Shown here piece after piece: positions 40,891 through 52,076 of a stretch of DNA of 64,000 nucleotides. This stretch comes from Piper betle (taxonomy: Eukaryota; Streptophyta; Magnoliopsida; Piperales; Piperaceae), in contig JAURVB010000170.1 in the NCBI GenBank assembly GCA_033002965.1, positions 1 to 64,000 of the forward strand, read 5' to 3'. The translations under genes were made by a program, and so were the position numbers. Position 1 is the first letter of the stretch. Each line of letters starts with the position of its first letter. The notes under the pieces were generated by a model. The model saw only the letters and a program-made list of their open reading frames with translations. It ran no database searches and had not been told where the DNA came from.

Positions 40891-43235
40891 TGTTTGTACA
40901 TATTTATCCGAAAAATATTTATATTTATCCGGTTACATGGATAATATTTATTCAATTATGTGACAGTACTCAGCCACTTACGTGGATGACTTCCTGCATA
41001 TTACAAGAGAATTGATCATACGGTTTCAAAACTGTCGGAGAAAGAATTGCCAGAAGAAGAGGTAGACATTGTTCTACAGCTGTTGGAGAAAATCTCTCAC
41101 TCAGGAGTTATCCTAATTCTATAAAAGCCGGGTGTTATTGCTGAAGCAAGGGGGCTTGTACGCTAAAGGAAAAGAATTTTGCCAGACAGAAGAAAAGCCA
41201 AAGGAGGAGCCCCTCACCAGAGATGCTCCGATGACCCTCGCCGACACCCGATCACTACCCCCGTCACGCCCATGAATCCTTACCCAAGATCCAAACTTTC
41301 CACTTGACAGAGCCACCGGTGAAGGAGTCGTGTTGCCGACGTGCTGCCGTGAGAAGAGCCCAAGCCCCGGTGCAGGAGTCTGCCATCGCTGGAAAAAGAG
41401 TGCTGGAGTCCAACATCTTGCCAATGCCGAGGAGTCAGTGCTCACTGTCTTGCTGATTAGCCAGGAGAGGAGGTCGAAAGCCTTGCCTCACTAGAATTGT
41501 TTCAAGGAAATACGCTCGTACCTTGCTGTTGCCATAGCCGCCATGGAAGGCCGGAGTTCACTGCTGCTGTGGAGTGCTACCAGGATCACCACATCTCCGG
41601 AGATCAGTCCCCATTGTTGTTGTGCAGCCTCGCCGAAATCCTCATCGAGCCAAGAATTCCAGAAGAATTGTCGCCGCTGCACGACCGTCATAAAAATAGG
41701 GGAGAAGCAAGGAGTTGCTATCATCCAGACCAAAGCCGACAACAAAAGCTGCTCTTTGTCGGAGTTACCGCAATGCTAATGCTGCCTCACTGCAACAGAT
41801 TTAAACCAAAAGAAGTTTTGTTTGTATATAATTTTGCAGGGCTCGGATAAAGAGGACGTCCGTTGCTGCTATCCCGCTTGGAGTTGCTGCTCTGTTCCTT
41901 GCCGCCACCTTACGGTTGGATTGCCAGAAAAGATAGAGCCCTACTCATCACCGTGAAGGAGTCACTGCATTGCCCTGAAGGAGTCATAGGAAAGTGCCCT
42001 TCCTTCCCCCGACACATCACCCCCAGAATTTCCGCCGGAGACTCTTGCCGTCGTCGGAATTCTGCCAGCAAGCTGCAGATTGGAAAAGTCAGAAAATAGA
42101 GTAGCGAAGGTCTGATTTCGCTAATTTTTTCCGACCAGTTCCGGTCGCTCCTAGCCCCGTCACGAGGTTCAGAGTGAAGGCGGAGAAGTGATCTACAAAC
42201 CCATACTGAGATCCGCCGGAGTTCGTCGTCGAGGTCGCCGAAAAAACATCGGGAAGCGTGGAATTTGCTGGCCAGAAAAGCAGAAAACAGAACAGCGAAG
42301 GTTTGATTTCGCTAATTTTTCCCGACCAACACCAGTCGTTCCCAATGTCGACGTGAGGAGAAACGTGAAGACGGAGGAGTGGTCTAGAAACCCAAACTGA
42401 GTTTCACCAAATTTCGTCGCTGTAGTCGCCGGAAAAATTGAGAAGTGACCAACGTAGCAGAAAAGTGTCTAACTTTCCGACATCCAACCGACTGACCAAA
42501 GCCGCCGCTGACCGTCGGACCACGGCCAAGATCTTTACCATTCTGAGATCTACAGTTCTGGGCGAACTCCGCCACCATCCGACTCCAGAAAATCCGCCGC
42601 CGGAGCCCCAAAAGCGCCGCCGCCGGCAGCCCCAGTAGCGCCGGTCCGTCGTAGCCCGCTTACTTCAGCTGCTCCACAAGATTTGGCAGATCCGCGACCA
42701 GCCATTTACCCGCAGACCCGTGACCAAATCTAGACCGTGACTGCGTTTGTGACCATCTGCGACCCGAATTGGAGCTGGTGTACAGTACACCACCCGTAGA
42801 CTGGCGCACGCAGAAAGAAAGGAAGTCGGCGTGCACCATCCGGTCTGATCCAGCATTTGTTTGGTTTGAACCAACCCGGAATGGCCTTGTTCAGCATATC
42901 AACACTGTAGAAAAAATTTGAAGGCTTGCCAAACTGATCAAGGCAAATTTATCTAAAGGCAGCAAAAATTCACTGTTTTGTGTAACTTATAAAAATCAAA
43001 GGAGAAATAGTAGATTGTGAGTATTAATCTCACCGTGGACTGACTTAGGGATTCAAGTTAAACCCTAAGGAACCACGTAAAAAATTTCCTGCGTGTCATT
43101 TCACGTACTTGTAATATTTTTTATTTCCATCGCACTATCTCTTTGTGCGACAAGGGCGCCTTAGTCCCACCAAACCTTTAAACCCGAATCACACAAGAAC
43201 CGATTCGAGGGGGCGGACAATCCCACACCAGAACA
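40891..43235 (+). repeat. 3' LTR of the PB1-carrying retrotransposon
   Basis: Starts TGTTTGTACA directly after the purine tract and ends CCAGAACA before the GTACT duplication (43236-43240). It carries ~230 bases (41683-41911) absent from the left LTR, bounded by similar CCGC..C.CGG sequences, so the left copy probably lost it. Confidence 0.9.
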
Positions 43236-43240
43236 GTACT

Positions 43241-43471
43241 TTTGACTTTTAATTGAGCCGGTTTCGAATTCACAAACGAGCTGGGTTTAAGCTCGAGAAA
43301 ATTAAAAAGTTTAAGTGTAATCAAGCTCGAACACATAATAGATATTCGAGTCGAACTCGAACATGTATGTTTAAAATTTGTTTGATCTCGAGTTGAGTTC
43401 GAACGAGTTTCGAACTATTCGAGTTGAGTTCAAAGACAAGCTAAGCTCGACTTGCTCACTCGATTAGCACC
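43241..43471. mobile_element. Right half of the split inverted-end element
   Basis: Rich in GCTCGA/TCGAGTT motifs and ending GCTCACTCGATTAGCACC, the inverse of the left end at 32910. It continues the element interrupted at 33090. Confidence 0.6.
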
Positions 43472-43604
43472 GTTACATAGATCATCTAAGGCCCATTGTG
43501 CGAATGACGGGCTTTGTTAATGGGCCGTTTTGTGGGCCGTATTCAAAATTCAATTGGATTCCCCGTGTCTTTTTCCGTATGCTAATCACACTCAGGTGTC
43601 ACAG

Positions 43605-43642
43605 CGCCGCCGCCGCCGCCGCCGTCGCCGTCATCGTTGTTG
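43605..43642. repeat. (GCC)n microsatellite in the LSM2 leader
   Basis: GCCGCC repeats directly upstream of the LSM2 start, probably in the 5' untranslated region. Confidence 0.7.
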
Positions 43643-43680
43643 CCGCCGTCCGCCGGGCGCCGTTGGCGCCTGTATAAAAG

Positions 43681-45426
43681 ATGGTACCTTTCAAGTGTGT
43701 TCCTTTGATCCAGTTTTTCGATCTTGTTGGGAATTGATGTTTTGAATCGTTTTTCGTTGGATTTTATTTTGTGGTTTAGTTGTTCTTCTCCTACTTCAAG
43801 GAGTTGGTGGGGAAGGAGGTGACCGTGGAACTCAAGAACGATCTCGCAATCAGGGGGACGCTGCATTCGGTTGATCAATACCTCAACATAAAGCTGGAAA
43901 ATACCAAAGTTGTTGACGAGGACAAGTATCCCCACATGGTAGGTTTCCTACATTACTGCTGGCCTAATAATTGTCCTATATCGACAAAATTACTGCGGTG
44001 CTTTAGTTAAGTTGGTTTCTTTTCATGTCTGATTTTTTATTTTTTCATTTTTAGAAAAATATGCTAAAAAGATCGTTGTGATCGTTGTTTTAAGTATTAG
44101 AAGAAGCATGTTCGTGTTTGCTTGATGTTTAGGCCTTTAGGAATTTCTAGGGTTTTCATTTTTCGTGTTTGCTTGATGTTTAGGCCTTTAGGAATTTCTA
44201 GGGTTTTCATTTTGGTGTCATATTGGTACTTTCTGAGGGATTTAAATTATGCTTTTAGGTCATCTATTGAGGCTACTTACAAGTATTTCTTGAAGCGAGA
44301 CTCAGAAAGGAAATTATAGAAGTAGAGAGTCACTATAAGTTCAGAGGTGAAGGTCTTAAAAAACTTTATGGAGAGCAACTCAAGGACTTGGAATTGAAAT
44401 CTTAGAAATTAAATTAGCCAACAAAAACGATTCACATGGCTTATAGATTCTTATGCATACATAACTCTAAAAGTTCGTCATGTTATAAACTAATTTAACA
44501 CTAGGACTCTTCGCAACCAGCCACCATAGAATCAGACTTTTTGCAAAAGTGGTTAAAAACTTACATACATAAGATCACTGTCCCGAGCACTCAGATTGGG
44601 GTGACTTGTGGGCTCCCTTATTGAACTGAAAGTTAATCTAATCACTTTTATGTATAATTAGGCATATGGGTTGTTTGGTCATACATATTCTTGTTTGATG
44701 TTATTATCAAAACAAAAGTGGATTATTTTAGCCGGTGAATGCAAGTGTATTATTTTTTGTGCTGCACACAGGATGTGGAAAGAGTTTATCATTGTTAGTG
44801 TCTGCTAATTCAATTTATGCTTGTTTGATTATTTAAACCATTCTGATTTTGAAAATCCACCAATCTACAGGATGTTATCAAGTTATTTGAAGTATTTCAT
44901 AAAAGTTGGCATTAGTGTTTAATTTCTCCAACATGGTGGCTTCTGATGTATATGTATTTGTCCTTATAGCAAAATATAGTCTTTTGCGTCTGATGTATAT
45001 GTACCTGTCCTTAAAGCAAAATATAGTCTTAGGTGAATTTATTGACTAAAGGTACTGCCATCTTAAAATCTTCTTGTTCAACAACATGATTTGGTGTAAC
45101 TGTATGTATTATTTTCATAAAGATGGATAGGTCTATCTAGTCCAGGGGAGTACCGTGTGGTGGGAGTCCTGAGTCATGAACTTTGGATTTCTGTTTACGA
45201 TGTACACGTTGACACTCTGACGCAGCTTAGAGCTTAAGTGTGTAGAAACGCAGTAGTGTAGCAAATACCTCTGATCATTAGCGCTAACTATGCTACTCTT
45301 TTGCAGTTATCGGTCAGAAATTGTTTCATTAGGGGCTCAGTTGTAAGATATGTTCAACTTCCACCTGATGGAGTGGACATCGACATCCTCCATGATGCTA
45401 CAAGAAGAGAAGCTCGTGGTGGTTGA
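43681..45426 (+). CDS. LSM2: LSM2, U6 snRNA-associated Sm-like protein
   Basis: Core subunit of the LSM1-7 ring (cytoplasmic mRNA decapping and decay) and the LSM2-8 ring (nuclear U6 snRNA binding and splicing). Three exons: 43681-43683 (the ATG alone, followed by GTACCT), 43780-43938, 45307-45426. Lengths sum to 94 codons, 93 residues, exactly the family size. Sm1 motif: LVGKEVTVELKNDLAIRGTLHSVDQYLNIKLEN; Sm2 motif: SVRNCFIRGSVVRYVQL; end: DATRREARGG. All phases join, so it looks intact. It converges on DLH copy A. Intron 2 holds the left breakpoint of a tandem duplication, and a 51-base tandem duplication lies at about 44113-44214. Confidence 0.93.
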
Positions 45427-46450
45427 TATTATCTCTTGAAACCTCTGGTGAAATGTGATTGACTATGGATTTTGGCAGTTCGCTTTTTTAGGTTTTTGAA
45501 TAGACTGTTCTGCCTGTTTCTTGCTTCCTGAATGTCCATCTTTAAGTCAAGTATTATACTACTATGTGGGCGGTGTTATGTTCTTCTTGTTTCAATCAAT
45601 GCTTGTTGCCTGCTTTAAATGCTTCTGGTCAAATTATACTTGCAAGTTTCCTTTAATAGGGATCAATTGAATGTGCAGCTTCGAATATTCAATATTTTAT
45701 GAGGTTCTGATCATGGGAATAATGGCCTCATTATTTTCAAAGGCCCATATAGTTGATGTGCTTTTGAAATTAAAAAAATTGGCTTCTGCTTGAGTTGGAG
45801 TTGGCTCTCAGTTGGAGGTCCATGGAAAGTTCCCTCAAAAAAAAGGGCCATAAATCGTGTACTCTTTTCAGATTATGATGATGAGATTTTTTCTTAGGTT
45901 TTCATCTAACTTGGGCCCTGAAAAAGCCATAAGCGACTTTACCGGATTTTGGAAAAATGAAATTTTTACCTGGAAACTTTTACATTTTAAAAATGATCAA
46001 AATGAAGATACTTGCTTTGAAAAAACACTGATCAGTATAAGTGTGGATCATGTACATAAAATATGCCAATGGTGAAAATGTAATTGAAAAGTTGAGCAGC
46101 ACTTCAGAAAGGTATTTGATGTCAAGTGTGTGGACGGCGCTCCAAGTTGAATTATCTGTCGTAGCATTGCTTTATTTGTAAGCGGTAGTAGTTTTGACAC
46201 CTACGTAAGAATTGTTACCGTTTAAAGTGGAGGGATAGTAGACGGTTGGGTGTATATAAAAAGCTATAATATGCCTGCCATAAAACATAGGAAACACTGT
46301 ATCTAGTACAATCACACAGAGATAACATATTAGCTCTCAATCTGTATGCAGTCACAGATCATGGACAATTCTACTAGTCCATTTATTCTAGTTTTATTCG
46401 TAAACATAAGGTGACTGCATATAAGAAAGGAGTTGGCATTGTTGATGACA
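45427..46450. other. Convergent intergenic region LSM2 / DLH copy A
   Basis: Contains both 3' untranslated regions. It is repeated almost unchanged at 53881-54902 as part of the segmental duplication. Confidence 0.6.
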
Positions 46451-49400
46451 TTAATTGACATACGTAGTAAGCCAATTCATCATGTCAAAGTGGGCTTCAT
46501 CAGCTTTCTTCACTGCCACTTCGTCTTCAGCATTGTACCTAACGGTCCATCCATGAGCAGTACCGGGATATATCTTCACAAAGCTATCAATCTGCGTAGG
46601 ATTTTGGAATTGTAAAGGAAATCCCATAAAAAAGAAGTGTGTATGATTATGTAATTTGCAACACAATTGAGCATAATAATATTATAATAAACACTACAAA
46701 CGAATTGTTTTTACCTCCGGCTTTGTAGATAAGACTTCTTCAAACTGTTTCACAAGTTCAGGAGGAGACACATTGTCCACTTCAGCTCCCAAAACAGCAA
46801 TGTGACAATTGGTGGCTGTAAAAACAAACATGTCACTTTGTTCTAACTAAATGAAAGATTAGTCCATCTTTTTTATTTGTTTATAACGCAATTTATGGGT
46901 GCATCATGCATGAAAACGAGAGTTCCGCGACAATGTCTTGGCCTTCAAGTATTAGCGAAGACTAACTCAAAATCATTTGAACGCTTAATGTCAATCTTAT
47001 AGTTACTAGTTTTTCAACTATAAGTGACTTGGTAATTATTCGACGTCATATATATATATATATATATATATGAATAAAAGAGTGGCTGTGTTGCACCACA
47101 GCCACCTTGGCTGTCCATCAATTGTGTCCCAGCTGTTGGATGACAATCCAACGGCTGGAAATTAAATCCACCCACATCTCCCCCACCTCCCCTCCCCCTC
47201 TCCCCCACACCCAATTCCAACCCCCCCCCCTCTGTTCAATCCGCGGCCACCTCGTCTCCCTCCCGCTGCAAGCCACCTCTCCTCCCCTACCCCCGCGCCA
47301 CCCCCTTTGCCCACCCCCACCCCCCGCTCCCCGCACCCCCCCCGCCGCACCCCTAGTTTCTGCCCTGCCGCCGCCCAGCCTAGTTTGCCGTGCCAAATTG
47401 ACACCCCCGTTTTGCGGCGGTGCCTCCTGGGGAAGAGTCTGGAATGGAGGGGAAGAGGCTAAGGATTGTCGCCGGAGGTCTTTGCTAGGGTTAGTGGTCG
47501 GCAGCGACGTGTGCAAGGTGAGCGGCAATGGGTGGCCGGGAAGGAAAAGGGTAGAGAGAGGGGGAAGAAAGGGAGGCAACGGCGAGTCGGCGACGGACTG
47601 GACAGCGGAGTAGCTGGCTGGAAACGGGCAGCCGGCGGCAAGATCGACGGTGGTGGGATGGTGCGGCAAAACAGGGGAGAACAGAGCGGTGGCATGGAGA
47701 AGAAAATGGGCAGCGGTAGTTTGGTAATAAAAACTTGACTCGTTCCCGACTCGAGTCAATATTAAGAAATAAATCCCAAAAAATATTAAAAAATTCAAAA
47801 TTAAAATAAAATAATCGAATTCTAATGAATTATTTTATTTTATGGTATTTTACCCTATTTTTTCATATTTTTTGAGAGGGGTAGTTTTAAAATAAAAACT
47901 TGACTCTAGCCCGAGTTGTGTTAATATTATGAAATAAATCTCAAAAAATATGAAAAAATAGAGTAAAATACCATAGAATAAAATAATCCATTAAAACTAG
48001 ATTATTTTATGTTATGTTATTTTATTGTATTTTATATATTTTTTGGGATTTATTTTGTAATATTGACTTGAATCGGGAGCGAGTAAAGTTTTTATTGCGA
48101 AATTGCTATCGAGTCATTTTCCCCCAAATCGCTCTCCACTTGAGTTAATATTACAAAATAAATTTTAAAAAATAAAATAAAATAATTTTGTAATAAAAAT
48201 TTGACTCGCTCTCGAATCGTGTCAATATTAAGAAATAAATTTTAAAAATAAAATAAAATAATTTCATAATAAAAACTTGACTCGCTCTCAACTCGAGTCA
48301 ATATTATAAAATAAATTAAAAAATAAAGTAATTTCGTAATAAAAACTTGACTCGCTTTCGACTCTAGTCAATATTATAAAATACATATTACAAATTTGAC
48401 AAAAATAAAGTAAAATACTATAAAATAAAATAAACTGTTAGAACTCGAATAATTTATTTTATGGTGTTTTAATGTATTTTTTGGGATGTATTTTATAATA
48501 TTGATTTAAGTCAGGAGCGAGTCATGTTTTTATTACAAAATTGCCATAATATCATTTTTCTTCACCAACCTTGTTTTCTCAAGTTAATAATATTAAGTAA
48601 ATTTTCAAAAAATATATAAAATAATTTTTGTAATAAAAACTTGACTCGCACCTGACTCAAATTTAAATATTTCAAGTCAAGATGGAAATAAAAACTTGAC
48701 CGTTCCTGACTCGAGTCAATATTACGAAATATATCCCAAAAAATATGAAACAAATATAGTAAAATATCATAAAATAAAATAATCAAGTTATAATAGATTA
48801 CTTTATTTTATGGTATTTTAACTTTTTTTCATATTTTTCAAGATGTATTTCAGAATATTGACTTGAGTCTAAAAGGAAATGGGCATGGGTAGTTTCGTAA
48901 TAAAAACTTGACTCGCTCTAAACTGTAATCAATATTATGAAATAAATTTTAAAAAATATATAAAAATTAATTTTATCATAAAAACTTAACTCGGTCCCAA
49001 TTTGAATCAATATTAAGAAATGAAACTTAAAAAATATATAACATAATTTCGTAATAAAAAATTGACTTGCTTCTGACTAAAGTTAATATTACGAATTTAT
49101 TTCATACTATTAAAAACTTGACTCAAGAAATGAGCTAGTCAAGTTTTATTACTGAATTATTTTATTTTTTTTAAATTTATTTTGTAATTAAAACTTGACT
49201 CGATCCCGCGCGGGAGCGAGTCAAGTTTTTATTTTATGGTATTGTATTTTAAAAAAAATTTAAAAATCAATTTTATAGTATTGACTCGAGCCAGAGCGAG
49301 TCAAGTTTTTATTTTATAGTATTTTATTTTTTAAAATTATTTTTAATATTTATTTAATAATATTGACTCGGGAGCGAGTCAATTTTTTATAACGAAATTG

Positions 49401-50099
49401 CCAGCGCCCCTTCCACCCCACCCTCCTCCCCCCGCCCCTGTTTTTTGCGCCACCATCGGCGGTGCTGTTGGTGACGCCGGCGTGGGATTGAGGCGAAACA
49501 GGCAGAGAGGGGGAGGGAAACGGGCGTGGGGCGCGGCAGGGGGGGGCGGGGGGAGGGGTGCGGGGTAGAGCAAGGGGCGTGGGACGGAGCGACGGCCGCG
49601 GGGTGGGGCGAGGGGCACGGCGGGAGGGTGAAAGCAGGGGAAGGGGAAGGGGGGGATGATTTTCCAGCCGTTGGATTAAATCCAACGGCTGGAACACTGT
49701 AGCACAACCATCTTGGCTGTGCTGCAGTACAACATTCCTCTCCTCATATATATATATATATATATATATGAGTGCTATGGTGCGCTGCAAGTTTTTGTAG
49801 CGTGCAGCGCACCATACGCTGCTGAATGAGAGCCGTTGGATCAAAATCCAGCGGCTCTCATTCATCTTCCTATTTTTTCAAATCTGGAGGCCCGATTACC
49901 CGCCCAACCCGCCGGACTGGCCGGGCGGGGGGAGGAGGGTGGAGGGCTGGGAGGTCCGGTTCGGGTGGGTCGGGCAGGTAATCGGGCCTCCATATCTGAA
50001 AAAATGGGAAGATAAATGAGAGCTGCAGGATTTTGATCCAACAGCTCTCATTCAGCAGCGTATGATGCGCTGCAAAAACTTGCAGCGCACCATAGCACT

Positions 50100-50140
<41 letters not shown>

Positions 50141-51168
50141 GCAATGCACAGGACACATTAATGAATAGGTTTGCATATGTAGAAGCCAGTTTTATCTTTG
50201 AGAACGTCACTAATCATATGATAGTAATCATGAATGACTTCGTAACTGCTCGTTGACGTTATCAATATTTCTTGGTTTTGTTATCAATCCATGAAATATT
50301 TCACAACCACATTATAGCAGTTCATAAAATTCACAACAAACAATATAAAGTAGTAACTTTCTCACCTTTGATGTCATCAGGAGTGACAAACGATGGATGC
50401 AATAACATAGCAGCTTTGATTTCACTTGCCTTTCCCAACTGAACTGCTGCTTTAGCTGAAAGAGGCATGCACTGGCTAGTTAGTCATGAGCCACCATATA
50501 TTAACCTCTGATATATAGTAATTAATAATTATATACGATAAATTTCATTAACACGATTAATTATGCAGTGGCAATAAATTAACTCACCACCCCAGCAAAT
50601 TCCAGTAGCCCCAGTTGCAGATATTCCTTTTTTCTTCAGTGCTTCAACGACAGTTTTGGCTGCTTCATATCCTTTTTCCTACAATAATTTTAATTGAACA
50701 TGATCAGCCTCAATTAGAAGACCTAATAAGATACAAAAAATTAGATTAGATGGTATAAGAAAAATAATTAATGTTAGCATAGATCCATGACATGAAGACT
50801 ATATATATAATAAGTATAAGGAACCACTATATAAGTCTAAAGACGAAGTTTAGTTCTTTTCCTATGCTAATGGAAATAAAACTGGAACGGGGCTACTTTG
50901 CCAAATGAGGATGCCATCAAATTGAATTAGTCATTATTTAGGATAATTTACAAATTTATGAGATTGCTACCAATAGATTAAATTATGACCAACCGGATTG
51001 TGGGATTTCAACCAGTCCTGAATTGAGCCATATTTAAGAGGAGAATAGGGATCGCCATTGAAGAAATCAGGAACCACTGCATAGAAGCCAGAAGCTGCAA
51101 CTTTGTCCGCTAGCTTCCTGAAATAAACACACAACTACTGCTGCTAATGTTTCAACTTAGTATGAGTA

Positions 51169-51216
<48 letters not shown>

Positions 51217-51990
51217 GTGTGATTAATTAAATGTATCAAAATTCTTAACGTTGAATTTTGACAAATTATTGATAGCTTTTAATATTTAAGTTGGGGCTGC
51301 TCGGTCTAAATCATCAATGTCCTTTGCAAGATCATGCTCATTCTAGCTAGAATATTCCAAGATATATGGAAAATATTACGCAATTGTTCTTGATGCAATG
51401 GAACAATCGAACAATATAATTTGATCTTCGCACCTCAAGTTCGGAGCTTCATAGCCTGGATGGAGAGTAAAAAGACACTTTAGGCAATAGAAATTAAGTA
51501 AGAACGAGCTTGATAAATATTATACATAAAATGGTCAATTAATTAATCGATATTAAGTTTTTAAACAGAAATGAAGTTTTTAATTAGATGCATGATAGCG
51601 TAAAGTATTTAAGTATTTTCATCTTGTCATGCATGAACACCCATTTAAAATTACGTCGATGGACGTAATCGAACCTATCAATTAGAAATCATGCAGCATA
51701 TGCATGCACAGCATGAAAATCACCATGAACTTAAAACCAATCAAGAAAATATAGCTTTGATAATCTGCTAACTATCTGCTAACAAGGTTATTATGAATAG
51801 AGAGAAATAGCTGTCTGTATGTTATTATCATTTATTCCATACCATAAATGTCGGAGATGAGAATCACGGCAGCCGTAGAATCAGTTGAACCAACAATGTA
51901 TGCATTGAGGCCTCCAATCTCTTCAACCGCACCATCCCCACGCCAGGAGGTCAGAGTAGGTGGATTTTCACAGCATTGAGGACCTGCCAT
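46451..51990 (-). CDS. Dienelactone-hydrolase-like protein, copy A
   Basis: Alpha/beta-hydrolase of the carboxymethylenebutenolidase (dienelactone hydrolase) family; plant members are cytosolic esterase-like proteins of poorly known substrate, one named an endo-1,3;1,4-beta-D-glucanase in maize. Seven exons: 51990-51843, 51455-51434 (22-base microexon), 51117-50994, 50678-50588, 50455-50366, 46815-46715, 46591-46451; total 717 bases, 238 residues. The triad fits family positions: Cys in GATGICWGG, Asp in GAEVDNVSP, His in GTAHGWTVRYN. The start MAGPQCCENPP is conventional. It is intact despite a 3.55-kb intron 5 carrying two palindromic elements. Confidence 0.92.
47048..47071. repeat. (TA)n tract left of the inserted palindromic elements
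   Basis: TA run in DLH copy A intron 5. The unoccupied equivalent is at about 55500-55516 in copy B. Confidence 0.85.
47072..49745. mobile_element. Second large palindromic element, diverged arms
   Basis: Related to 33115-35390. The ends carry GTGGCTGTGTTGCACCACAGCCACCTTGGCTGTCC and the hairpin CAGC(T/C)GTTGGAT...ATCCAACGGCTG. The right part (49200-49500) is almost the same sequence as 34780-35100. Units containing AAAACTTGACTCG(CTC)...CGAGTCAATATTA recur across 47720-49390. The arms are much less alike than in the 33-kb copy, so the palindrome has decayed or rearranged. It lies within (TA)n and is non-coding. Confidence 0.8.
49746..49768. repeat. (TA)n tract between two inserted elements
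   Basis: Separates the large palindromic element from the small one; each element is therefore bordered by TA repeats. Confidence 0.8.
49769..50101. mobile_element. Small palindromic MITE with nested terminal hairpins
   Basis: Left end GAGTGCTATGGTGCGCTGCAAG, right end CTTGCAGCGCACCATAGCACTC: a perfect inverted pair. Within each arm follow AGCGTGCAGCGCACCATACGCTGCTGAATGAGAG and the hairpin AGCCGTTGGAT/ATCCAGCGGCT. The 333-base element folds on a GC-rich core of CCCGCC/GGCGGG. Non-coding. Confidence 0.85.
50102..50136. repeat. (TA)n tract right of the inserted elements
   Basis: Followed by TCACGGCAATGCACAGG, which in copy B directly follows the single TA tract. Confidence 0.85.
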
Positions 51991-52070
51991 TCTGTAATTC
52001 CCGTCTTCTTCTTTGTAACTAATTTAGACTTGTATGCACCACCTGCATAGGCTTCGTTAATCCTTCAGTA

Positions 52071-52076
52071 TTTATA
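52071..52076 (-). promoter_or_regulatory. TATA box of DLH copy A
   Basis: Minus-strand TATAAA 81 bases upstream of the ATG, in the context CCTCCACTATAAATACTGAAGG. It is kept at the same place in copy B (57428-57433), supporting function. Confidence 0.6.

Larger units (their letters stand above)
35559..43235 (+). mobile_element. LTR retrotransposon with gag, no pol, and a PB1-domain segment
   Basis: Complete by structure: LTRs beginning TG and ending CA, GTACT target duplication, primer-site-like TGGCGACTCTACTGGGGA seven bases after the left LTR, and a purine tract (CAAGGGGGC) just before the right LTR. The internal region is only ~3.2 kb and is covered almost entirely by one reading frame (37743-40757). 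That frame encodes a gypsy-like Gag with a zinc-knuckle-like motif, then a PB1-type domain and a basic tail. No protease, reverse transcriptase, RNase H or integrase motif is seen, so it must have relied on another element. Three in-frame stops now interrupt the frame. It belongs with non-autonomous large elements carrying long LTRs. Confidence 0.9.

Noticed and set aside
46433..46615. Plus-strand frame repeated at 54864-55067 and related at 62527-62712
   Set aside because: Antisense shadow of the last exon of the dienelactone-hydrolase-like genes.
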